From the NCBI GenBank assembly GCA_014695295.1, contig JACJNY010000061.1, positions 186,001-250,000 of the forward strand: 64,000 nucleotides of DNA. The letters are read 5' to 3'. A program made the translations under genes and the position numbers. Source of the stretch: Microcoleus sp. FACHB-61 (GTDB lineage: Bacteria > Cyanobacteriota > Cyanobacteriia > Cyanobacteriales > Microcoleaceae). A model generated the notes under the pieces. That model ran no database searches. It saw only the letters and a list, made by a program, of their open reading frames with translations, and was not told the DNA's origin. Shown here piece after piece: positions 53,767 through 62,600 of this stretch (position 1 is its first letter; each line of letters opens with the position of its first letter).

Positions 53767-54870
53767 TTACTCCTTTTCATCGAGTAAACCTAAGTGTTTC
53801 CAAGCAGCCGCTGTGGCAATTCTGCCCCGACTTGTGCGCTGCAAAAATCCAATTTGCATTAAGTACGGTTCGTACACGTCCTCAATTGTTTGAGTGTCTT
53901 CTCCTGTGGAAGCTGCGAGAGTTTCTAAACCAACCGGGCCGCCGTTAAAGTTTTCGATCATTGCTGTCAAAAGACATCGATCTGTCCAATCCAAACCTAG
54001 CGGATCGACGTTGAACAATTCGAGGGCGACTGATGCAATTTCGGCATCAATTGGCTTTAAATTTTTGACTTCGCTGTAGTCTCTAACTCGCCGCAGCAAG
54101 CGGTTAGCGATCCGGGGCGTTCCGCGAGATCGGCGGGCAATTTCTGCGGCTCCTTCCGGGGTGATTTGAGTGTCGAGAACTTGGGCGCTTCTTTGGACAA
54201 TTAGACTGAGTTCGTCTATTTCGTAGTAGCGTAATCTTTGGATCAAGCCGAAGCGATCGCGCAGCGGAGATGTGAGGGACCCGACTTTTGTGGTTGCTCC
54301 TACTAAGGTAAAGGGTTTCAGGGGAATGCTGCGGATTTTTGCGCTTTTGCCTTGACCGATCGTAATATCTAAGCGGCAGTCTTCCATCGCCGGATAGAGG
54401 ATTTCTTCTGTAACTTTAGATAAACGGTGAATTTCGTCGATAAACAGCACGTCGCCTGCTTTGAGGTTGATCAGCAATCCAACAATATCTCGCGGTTTTT
54501 CTAAAGCTGGGGCGGTGGTAATTTTGCATTCAACTTCCATTTCTGCTGCTAAAATTAGCGACATTGTGGTTTTGCCCAATCCTGGCGGCCCGTATAGTAA
54601 CAGGTGATCCATAGGTTCGCCGCGAGATTTGGCGGCGGCAATTGCGATCGCCAAAACTTCTCTCAAGTCTTTTTGCCCGATGTATTCAGCTAACCGCTGG
54701 GGTCGGATTTTGTCGTCTTGTTTGCTGTTGATTTCGTCGGGTAACTCTTGCGCTTCTACCAGAGATTCCGGCTGGGGTTTGACGGCTTTTTTGCGGGGAA
54801 CCCTGGCTGGGGCTATGTCTTCGGGTAAATTAGGGTCAGGGGGCTGTTGTTTGGAGGAGATAATAGCCAT
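53767..54870 (-). CDS. ruvB: Holliday junction branch migration ATPase RuvB
   Basis: 367 residues. Hexameric AAA+ motor that with RuvA drives Holliday junction migration. Motifs: [18 protein letters not shown], Walker [14 protein letters not shown], Walker B FIDEIHRL, sensor 1 GATTKVG, arginine-finger region SPLRDRFG, and the C-terminal winged helix with [12 protein letters not shown] and [13 protein letters not shown]. An N-terminal extension of about 50 residues rich in Pro and Lys precedes the conserved part, as in other cyanobacteria. A Uma2 gene follows after three bases. Confidence 0.97.
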   Translation of the reverse strand: MAIISSKQQPPDPNLPEDIAPARVPRKKAVKPQPESLVEAQELPDEINSKQDDKIRPQRLAEYIGQKDLREVLAIAIAAAKSRGEPMDHLLLYGPPGLGKTTMSLILAAEMEVECKITTAPALEKPRDIVGLLINLKAGDVLFIDEIHRLSKVTEEILYPAMEDCRLDITIGQGKSAKIRSIPLKPFTLVGATTKVGSLTSPLRDRFGLIQRLRYYEIDELSLIVQRSAQVLDTQITPEGAAEIARRSRGTPRIANRLLRRVRDYSEVKNLKPIDAEIASVALELFNVDPLGLDWTDRCLLTAMIENFNGGPVGLETLAASTGEDTQTIEDVYEPYLMQIGFLQRTSRGRIATAAAWKHLGLLDEKE

Positions 54871-54941
54871 ATTTATCTGCGATCGGGCAGCGGGAATTGT
54901 TTACAATTATTAGCAGAATCTTTACAATTATTGAGTTCGTT

Positions 54942-55481
54942 ATGAGTATTCCATCTTCTTTATTAGCATCGGAAAGCATAACTTTTGAGGGGGCGATCGA
55001 GCTGACTCAATCTTTATTGTCCCAAATTGAGGCCGATCGACTTTCACAGGCCGACATCGAGCAAGCTGTTACATCTCTGGTGAAAACACAAAATGGTGCT
55101 AGGGGGTTTTTTGTCACCTATCTAACGGACGATCGACAGGAGGCAGATCGGCCGTCACCCGGAGTAGTCGAGGCGCTGCGATCGGCTCCTGAGATCGTAG
55201 CAGAACTGCTGGTGAAAAATTTGGCGATGTCGGCGGCAATGGTCGTGTATCATTCGCGCCATCAAAATGAGGAAATGGCGGCCAGTTCTGCTAGAGTGCA
55301 GGAGCGATCGCGCAATTTGATTCAAATGCTGCAAATGCCAGCCTGTCAAACGATAGCGTCGCAAATGCTAGAAAGTTTGCAGAATGCCAACGGCGAGTAT
55401 GAAGAATTTTTCCAGCGGTGGGGCTACGACGACGAGCAAAAACTAGCGATGGGTTCGGCAGTGCGATCGGCGATCGGCTAA
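54942..55481 (+). CDS. Conserved cyanobacterial hypothetical protein
   Basis: 179 residues, acidic and mostly helical, no signal peptide. ATG 54942 (MSIPSSLLASES) is preferred; an in-frame ATG 45 bases upstream would add a hydrophobic stretch ([13 protein letters not shown]) that I doubt is translated. Recognisable parts are TQNGARGFFVTYLTDDR, ELLVKNLAMSAAMVVYHSRH and ANGEYEEFFQRWGYDDEQ. I believe similar proteins occur in other cyanobacteria but know no function. It is divergent from ruvB. Confidence 0.72.
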   Translation: MSIPSSLLASESITFEGAIELTQSLLSQIEADRLSQADIEQAVTSLVKTQNGARGFFVTYLTDDRQEADRPSPGVVEALRSAPEIVAELLVKNLAMSAAMVVYHSRHQNEEMAASSARVQERSRNLIQMLQMPACQTIASQMLESLQNANGEYEEFFQRWGYDDEQKLAMGSAVRSAIG

Positions 55482-55616
55482 AATAACATCCTTCCCCAGG
55501 GTGACAGATGCTTGATCAAAGCGGCGAGGCTGTGGAATAATTGCGGTTTAGCAAAAGCTGCACAATTGTAGCTTGAGTTGATTTAGGTGTGAAGCTAGTG
55601 AACGAGGGCGAAAAAA

Positions 55617-56477
55617 TTGCACAGAACAGTGAAAGGAGTTGCCCAAAAGATCCGAAGGGTGGGCGGCAGGCTGCCCGCAAGTAGGCAGCGGTGGGCGAAG
55701 CTGAATCTGCTGGCAACATTGGTGCGCCGGGACTTGGAAGCTCAATACAAAGGCTCAATTCTGGGCAATTTTTGGCCGCTGCTGAATCAGTTATCGCAAT
55801 TGGTGATTTACACTTATGTATTTTCGATCGTCCTCAAGGTAAAGCTCAGCCTTGCAGGCTTCCCGGAAAACAGCGACATTACATTTGGAGTCTGGCTGTT
55901 TGCAGGTTTGTTGCCTTGGAGTGCCTTCACCAGCGGTTTGATCAAGGCGGGAGTATCGGTGGTGGGGCAGCCAAATTTAGTGAAAAAAGTGGTATTTCCC
56001 CTCGGTTTGCTGCCGCTAGTGCCGATTTTTACAGCTTTTATTGAAAGTTCTCTGGGTTTAGCAGCTTTGATTGTCATAGTAGCAGTGTCCTCGCAAAAGC
56101 TCAACGCTACTTTATGCTTGCTGCCGCTGGTTTGGGTTCCTCAGTTGCTGCTGACAGCGGGTTTGGGATATTTGACAGCGGGCTTGACGGTGTTTTTGCG
56201 AGACATTCCTCAGACATTAGGTGTTATTCTAAATTTTTGGTTTTATTTGACGCCGATCGTCTACCCAGCATCAATAATTCCCCAAGAGTGGCGAGCGTGG
56301 ATATTTTGGCTAAATCCAATGGCCGCCATCTCGGAGGTTTATCGAGACCTCATACTGCTTGGAGAAGTTAAGCACTGGGGCGAATGGGGTGTCGCCACGC
56401 TGATTTCTGCTGCTATATTTTGTGGAGGTTTGGCGGTTTACCGGCGTTTGCGTCCCGCTTTTGCTGACGTGCTGTAA
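55617..56477 (+). CDS. ABC-2 type polysaccharide export permease (Wzm-like)
   Basis: 286 residues with six membrane helices. RRDLEAQYKGSILGNFWPLLNQL is the conserved N-terminal entry of the family, and NFWFYLTPIVYPASIIPQEWR the C-terminal signature before the last two helices. Such permeases pair with a Wzt ATPase to export lipid-linked O-antigen or capsule chains. The ATPase gene follows after a 190-base tandem-repeat spacer. TTG 55617 has GAGGG eight bases upstream; GTG 55629 is the alternative start. Confidence 0.9.
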   Translation: MHRTVKGVAQKIRRVGGRLPASRQRWAKLNLLATLVRRDLEAQYKGSILGNFWPLLNQLSQLVIYTYVFSIVLKVKLSLAGFPENSDITFGVWLFAGLLPWSAFTSGLIKAGVSVVGQPNLVKKVVFPLGLLPLVPIFTAFIESSLGLAALIVIVAVSSQKLNATLCLLPLVWVPQLLLTAGLGYLTAGLTVFLRDIPQTLGVILNFWFYLTPIVYPASIIPQEWRAWIFWLNPMAAISEVYRDLILLGEVKHWGEWGVATLISAAIFCGGLAVYRRLRPAFADVL

Positions 56478-56656
56478 ATTTGAGAGCGAAAGTCCATCTA
56501 AAATCTCAAATCTAAAATCGAGAGTGCTGTAAATTTGTTTGAGATCTACAGTCAATCTAAAATCTAAAATATCAAATCTAAAATCGATTGTGCTGTAAAT
56601 ATGTTTGAGATTTCAAGTCAATCTAAAATCTAAAATCTAAAATCTAAAATCGATTG
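56469..56656 (+). repeat. Three tandem 55-66-base units starting at the permease stop
   Basis: Each unit begins GTGCTGTAAAT and ends in a run of AATCTAAAATC. Units start at 56469, 56524 and 56590; the first copy of GTGCTGTAA contains the permease stop codon. The spacer therefore seems to have grown by duplication of the gene's end plus downstream DNA. Confidence 0.75.
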
Positions 56657-56666
56657 ACTGCCGCCA

Positions 56667-58079
56667 ATGACAGAAAATGTAATTTCACTAAAAAATGTTT
56701 CCAAATGCTTTAAGCGGTACGATCGTCCAGGAGACCGCTTAAAGGAAATTATTTACCCAAGCAAAAAACTTGCTGACGAATTTTGGGCCCTGCATGATAT
56801 CAATCTGGAAATTCCTCAAGGACAAACTCTGGGAATCGTCGGTCGCAACGGTTCGGGAAAAAGCACTCTCCTGCAAATAATTGTGGGGACGCTGACGCCT
56901 ACCGCAGGAAGCGTGGATGTCAAAGGGCGAGTCTCCGCTTTGTTGGAACTCGGAAGCGGGTTTAACCCGGAATTTACCGGGCGGCAAAATGTATTTTTTA
57001 ACGCTCAGTTGCTGGGATTCAATCAAAAACAAACTGAAGAAAAGTTTGACGATATAGCTGCTTTTGCTGATATTGGGGATTTCATCGACCAGCCAGTCAA
57101 GACTTATTCTAGCGGTATGTTTGTCAGGCTAGCTTTTGCCGTTGCGACTAGCGTCGAGCCGGATATTCTGGTGGTTGACGAGGCGCTTTCGGTGGGCGAC
57201 GAAGCTTTTCAACGAAAGTGTTTTGCCCGCTTGCAAAGCATTCAGGAAGGTGGCGGAACGATTTTATTTGTTTCTCACGCTGCTACTTCTGTGGTGCAAC
57301 TTTGTACGTCGGCGATTTTAATGGATAGCGGTGAATTGCTGCTCGCTCACACGCCGAAGGTGGTAATTTCTAAATATCAAAAACTGATTTATGCCGATTC
57401 GGATAAGGTTCTGGGGTTGAAGTCAGATATTCGCTCTCTGAACCAACTGACAAAACAGGAAAGTCAAGACCACCTTCAGGATGCTAATTTAGAAAGCACA
57501 AAGAGGGAAGTTAAACCGGAGCAACATCTCTCCAAACCCAAGGAATATTACGAGGAATTTTACGATCCGGGGATGATACCGTCGAATACCGTAAGGTATC
57601 CGTCTCGGGGAGCGGAAATTATCAACCCCCGCATCGAGACACTGAGCGGAAAGGTGGTAAATCACTTGCTCGGTCGTCAAGATTATATTTACACTTACTC
57701 TGTCACTTTCTCGCGGTCAACTTCCAAAGTTAGGTTTGGAATGTTGATTAAAACCATTAGCGGTTTTGAGTTGGCTGGTGCTTCTTTGAAGGGTTCTACT
57801 CAGTCAGTTAGATATGTGGAAGCGGGAACGACAATTGTAGTGAAGTTTCAGTTTAAATGTTTGCTGAATCCGGGGGTTTATTTTTTGAATGCCGGGGTTG
57901 TGGGGACGGTAGATGGAGATTTAACTTATCTGGATCGCTGCGTTGATGTGGCGATGTTTAGAGTTCAGTCTTGTACTGAGTCGTGTGGTAACGGCATCGT
58001 TGACTTGCTGATCGAACCGTGTTTAACTGTTGTTAATGCTGATTCTCTGATGAAAGAGCCGTCAACCGAGGTTATCTAA
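56667..58079 (+). CDS. Polysaccharide ABC transporter ATPase with C-terminal glycan domain (Wzt-like)
   Basis: 470 residues. Residues 1-240 form the ATPase: Walker A GRNGSGKSTLLQ, YSSGMFVRLAFAVA (signature), Walker B ILVVDEALSVGD and FVSHAATSV. Residues 241-300 are a charged linker. From about 315 to 455 is a beta-sandwich of the Wzt C-terminal type (EIINPRIETLSGKVVN, FGMLIKTISGFELAG, GVYFLNAGVVGTVDG), which in known transporters recognises the finished end of the glycan chain. It follows the permease and precedes a methyltransferase, which fits an export system where chain-end modification signals transport. Confidence 0.92.
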   Translation: MTENVISLKNVSKCFKRYDRPGDRLKEIIYPSKKLADEFWALHDINLEIPQGQTLGIVGRNGSGKSTLLQIIVGTLTPTAGSVDVKGRVSALLELGSGFNPEFTGRQNVFFNAQLLGFNQKQTEEKFDDIAAFADIGDFIDQPVKTYSSGMFVRLAFAVATSVEPDILVVDEALSVGDEAFQRKCFARLQSIQEGGGTILFVSHAATSVVQLCTSAILMDSGELLLAHTPKVVISKYQKLIYADSDKVLGLKSDIRSLNQLTKQESQDHLQDANLESTKREVKPEQHLSKPKEYYEEFYDPGMIPSNTVRYPSRGAEIINPRIETLSGKVVNHLLGRQDYIYTYSVTFSRSTSKVRFGMLIKTISGFELAGASLKGSTQSVRYVEAGTTIVVKFQFKCLLNPGVYFLNAGVVGTVDGDLTYLDRCVDVAMFRVQSCTESCGNGIVDLLIEPCLTVVNADSLMKEPSTEVI

Positions 58080-58094
58080 AATTCTGTGAAAACC

Positions 58095-59603
58095 ATGAGC
58101 AATGTCAATTTAGATTTAGTCGAAAATCCCGTAATCAAAGCATTTATTCAAGATCAAGCTAAGTTTCCAGAAGAGTTTAAACTGAATATCTGCGAAGATG
58201 ATGAAATGTATTTGTTTAGCTTGAACAACGTCAAAGACGATCTAGAGGCTCGCGATCGGGCTTTGGTGCGCTATTATGCGATCGGGCGCAGCGTTTTGGA
58301 TACGGTTAAACAAGTTGTGGAATGGCATTTTGGCAGTTTTGAAAATGTACCATCTTTTCTAGATTTTGCCTGCGGCTACGGTCGATTTACTCGGTTTTTG
58401 ATTCAGGAAATGCCGCCGGAAAAAATTTGGGTTTCTGATATTTATGCTAACGCGGTCAAGTTTCAAAGTGAATATTTGGGCGTCAGCGGTATTGTCTCGA
58501 CGGGAAAACCAGAAAATTATTTAATTGACCGAAAGTTTGACTGCATTCTGGCTAATTCTTTTTTCAGCCATATGCCGGAAAGAACTTTTACGAATTGGCT
58601 CCAAAATTTGTATGATTTGTTGACTCCTAACGGCATTTTGATGTTCAGCGTTCACGATCAGTGTTTGCTGCCATCTCACATAGAAATGCCTGCGAACGGT
58701 ATTTTGTTTAGTCCCCAAAGCGAAAGTCAGTCTTTAGATAAGGAGGAATACGGCACAACTTATGTAACAGAAAAGTTTGTGAAAAAACTTGTCGAGGAAG
58801 TTAGCGGAGGCAAAGCTTTTGTTCACCGCCTCAAAAAAGGCATCTGCAGGTTTCAGGATTTGTATGTTGTCACAAATCAGCTAGTGAGAGATTTTTCAGA
58901 GTTGAAATTTAATCACCAGCCGGGAGGATATATTGATGTTGCTGCTTTAACAAGTAAAGGTAACTTATATTTGGAAGGATGGGCGGCTGATGTGAATTTC
59001 GGCGGTCGAATTGACGAGGTGCAAGTGGTGGTAAACGGTGAGATTGTGCAGAGGTGCGAGCCTTTTTACGATCGCCCGGATGTGGCTGCACATTTTCAAA
59101 AAGATGCGATTTTGCAGTCGGGGTGGAACTGTTATTTACCGAAAAATACTGTGACGCCACAGGATGTGTTAATAGTCAAAGCAATCAATAACTACGGTGG
59201 GGAATGGATTCTGGAAACTTGCACTGTGAAATCGCTGCTGAGCCAAAGGCAATCGCAGTCTCTTTTGGGGTCTACTCAGACAAAAATCAAACTAATCGAG
59301 ACTCAGTTAGCTTCGGCTCAAATAAAATGGGAACAAAGTGAAAGTAAGTTAATGATTACTCAAACGAAGTTGGAAGAAACTCAAAATCAATTAATTTCAG
59401 CTCATACGCAGTTGGAGCAAACTCAAAATCAGTTAATATCTGTCCAAACGCAGTTGGAGCAAACTCAAAATCAGCTAATTAATGTCAAAAAAGAACTTGA
59501 CCGAGCACAAAATCGACTTTTGGCAATGGAAACCAGCAAGTTCTGGAAGCTGAGAACCGCGTGGTTTAAAGTCAGGCGAAAGGTGGGCTTAGCGGGAGAG
59601 TAG
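58095..59603 (+). CDS. Class I methyltransferase with Ig-like domain and repeat coiled coil
   Basis: 502 residues. About 60-215: SAM-binding Rossmann fold with FLDFACGYGRFTRFL (motif I), WVSDIYANAV (motif II) and CILANSFFSHMPE. About 280-375: a small beta domain (LYLEGWAADVNFGGRIDEVQ) related to segments in the next gene. About 400-480: a coiled coil made of 14-residue units (QLEQTQNQLISVQT type, three or more copies). It sits between the Wzt-like ATPase and a sulfotransferase/glycosyltransferase, so it may methylate the glycan end as chain terminator, as WbdD does in E. coli O8/O9, with the coiled coil acting as molecular ruler. That is inference. GTG 58086 is an alternative start. Confidence 0.85.
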   Translation: MSNVNLDLVENPVIKAFIQDQAKFPEEFKLNICEDDEMYLFSLNNVKDDLEARDRALVRYYAIGRSVLDTVKQVVEWHFGSFENVPSFLDFACGYGRFTRFLIQEMPPEKIWVSDIYANAVKFQSEYLGVSGIVSTGKPENYLIDRKFDCILANSFFSHMPERTFTNWLQNLYDLLTPNGILMFSVHDQCLLPSHIEMPANGILFSPQSESQSLDKEEYGTTYVTEKFVKKLVEEVSGGKAFVHRLKKGICRFQDLYVVTNQLVRDFSELKFNHQPGGYIDVAALTSKGNLYLEGWAADVNFGGRIDEVQVVVNGEIVQRCEPFYDRPDVAAHFQKDAILQSGWNCYLPKNTVTPQDVLIVKAINNYGGEWILETCTVKSLLSQRQSQSLLGSTQTKIKLIETQLASAQIKWEQSESKLMITQTKLEETQNQLISAHTQLEQTQNQLISVQTQLEQTQNQLINVKKELDRAQNRLLAMETSKFWKLRTAWFKVRRKVGLAGE

Positions 59604-59656
59604 CGATCGAGTAAAATTGGTGTGGGAATTAGGGCGAGGGAGAAGGGAGAGAAATT

Positions 59657-62600
59657 GTGAGTACAAATGACACCAAACCGTCGGTTTTTATTGTTACCGG
59701 AATGCACCGTTCCGGTACGTCTTTAACAGCTTCTTTGTTTCAGGAAGTCGGGGTTGATATTGGCAAAAAGTTAGTGGGACCCGCCGACGGAAATGTGAAA
59801 GGTCATTTCGAGAATGTTGATTTTGTGGAGTTTCACAAAAGTGTTTTGCGATCGCAGGGTATTGATGAACTCGGATGTACGTTTGAAAAAACGATTCCGG
59901 TAGCAGCGGAATATGTGGAAATTGCCAAACGCGCGATCGACCAAAATCAACAAACTCACAAACATTGGGGTTGGAAAGACCCGCGAACAACCCTTTTTTG
60001 GGATTTTTGGCTGAGTTTGCTCCCAGAAGCTAATTTTATCTGTGTTTATCGATCGCCCTGGGAAGTAGTCGATTCCCTTTACCGCAGGGGAACCGATGTC
60101 AGCTTGCTGCAAAATCCCGAAATGGCAGTAAAAATGTGGCTGCACTACAATCAAAAAGTTTTAGAACTTTACCAACGTTTTCCCGATCGCTGTCTGCTAG
60201 CAAACGTTTACCCGATCGGCAACACTCCCGAACTTTTCATTTCCGGAGTCAACGAGAAATTTAATGTCAACTTAAGTGCGATACCGGGCGACAATTTTGA
60301 AGAATCTTTATTAGTCAACGATATTGTCAAAAGTCACAGACCAAGTTTAATAGAACAATATTTTCCCGAAGCATTAGAACTATATGAACTTTTAGAAACC
60401 CAAGCAGGAAATCTGAGCAGCGAATCGAAAGGTGCGATCGATAAAGTTATTCATTTCCCAGCATCTCCTGTCTGGCCATTTGAAGATTGGCTAAAAATCC
60501 GCTTGCTGGAAAAACAGCAAAAAAACAGCAATTCCGAAGTCAAACAGTGGCAAGAACAATTTCACCACGCTCAGGCGAAAGTGTTGGGCTTGGAAACAGA
60601 ATTAGGAGAAACTCAAGTACAGCTTGCAGGCAAAGAATCAAATTTTCAAGAAGCTTTAGCAAAACTGCTGGGATTAGAAACCGAATTGGGGCAAACTCAG
60701 GTACAGCTTGCCGGCAAAGAATCACAATTTCAAGAAGCTTTAACAAAAGTATTAAAATTAGAAGCAGAATTAGGGCAAACTCAGGTACAGCTTGCCGGCA
60801 AAGAATCGCAATTTCAAGAAGCTTTGGCGAAACTGCTTGGATTAGAAACAGAATTAGGACAAACTCAGGTACAGCTTGCCGGCAAAGAATCGCAATTTCA
60901 AATAGCTTTAGCGAAAGTATTGGAATTAGAAGCAGAATTAGGGCAAACTCAAGTACAAATTGAAGAGAAAGAATTTAGATTGCAGGAAAAGTTGGCTGAG
61001 TTACTGCGGTTGGAAACAGCACAAAATCAAACTCAGGAAACATTAAATGACACTCGGGGATCCTTGGAACAATCGCGCCAGGAAAATGAAAACTTGCGCG
61101 CCGAACTTGCTACAATTAAGTCTTCTGACTGGTGGCAAGTGAGAGAAAAATGGTGGAAAATTCAGCGCCGAATCCGCGAGATATTCCCAACCTTTGTTTT
61201 TTCGTTAGACCAACCCGCTACTTGGCAAATTTGCGATTCCAATCTGCTAATTGTGGGCTGGGTTTTTCATAAAAAAAGAGATATTAAAGCAGTCCGGGCC
61301 CGAATTGAGGACAAGAGTTTCGCGGGTGTTTACGGCATAGAAAGAAGCGATATAGCGCTAGCACACTCTAATATTCCTGCTGCCAATAAATCTGGTTTTA
61401 CAATTGAAGTGCAAGCGCCTGCAGGACGGCACGAAGTGCTGCTGGAAGCCCAAGACGAGCGAGGTAAATGGCATCTTTTGGCAGCTTATCCGCTGTTAGT
61501 TTCCACGATTCAAGCATCCTTAGATGTACCGGCGGTGTGGGAACAGCGTCAGGGTCAAATTTTGTTTGCAGGTTGGTGCTGCCACCACGATCGCACAATT
61601 GCTAAATTAACCTTTTTGTGCGGCGATACTTCTGTAGAATGCGCCTACGGTTTGCGGCGAAAGGATGTCGGCGAAGTGTTTCCCGACTGGGTTAACAGTT
61701 CGGAAAGTGGCTTTGAGGTGCTTGTTGATTTGCCTCCTGGCGAATGGCAAGTTTCGCTGCAAGCTGAGTTAGAAAATGGGGAAATTTTGTATTTTCAAGC
61801 ACCGAAAATATTGACCGTGCGGCGCTACGATATCTGGCAGCGAGGTGCTGATAAATTTGAGGAGTTTTCAAGTTTTATAGAGGCAATCCAGCAGCGGGCG
61901 AGGGAGAGAAAACAGCGTCTGGGCAGAATTGTGCCGATGCCTTGGGAAGTTGTGAAGGTGATTCGCCAGTTGGGGAAGATTTATCGGCAGCAAAAACAGT
62001 TGACTGCGCCGGGAGATTTACTGCCGCCTGCAGGTTTTGTGGTGCCTCAACCGATTGATAGGTATGACGCTTGGCTGGAGGTAAATCAGTGGAACGATCG
62101 CGCGCGCAATTATTTAATTTCTAGGTTAAAATCCTGCCGGGAACCGCTGCCAAAAATTTCGGTGGTGATGCCTGTTTACAATCCGCAGATAGATTTTCTC
62201 AAAAGTGCGATCGCTAGCGTAATCAATCAAGTTTATCCAAACTGGGAACTCTGCATTGCCGACGATTGCAGCACCGAATTCACTGTTGCGGAAAATTTGA
62301 AAAACTGGGCCCAAAAGGACGATCGCATCCGCATCACATTTCGTACCGAAAACGGCAACATCAGCGCAGCAACTAACAGCGCCGCCGCCCTCGCAACAGG
62401 CGACATCATCCTGTTTTTAGACAACGACGATGAACTAAGTCCCGATGCCCTAGGCGAAGTCGCCCTATATTTTGCAGCGCATCCAGCCACCGATTTTCTC
62501 TACTCAGACGACGACAAAATCGACACCAAAGGTCGTCGGTTCGCCCCGCAATTCAAACCCGAATGGTCGCCGGAACTGCTGCTTTCCTATATGTATCTCG

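Noticed and set aside
60487-60963. 158-codon Arg/Ser-rich open frame
   Set aside because: It is the alternative-frame shadow of the 84-base coiled-coil repeats in the large glycosyltransferase gene.
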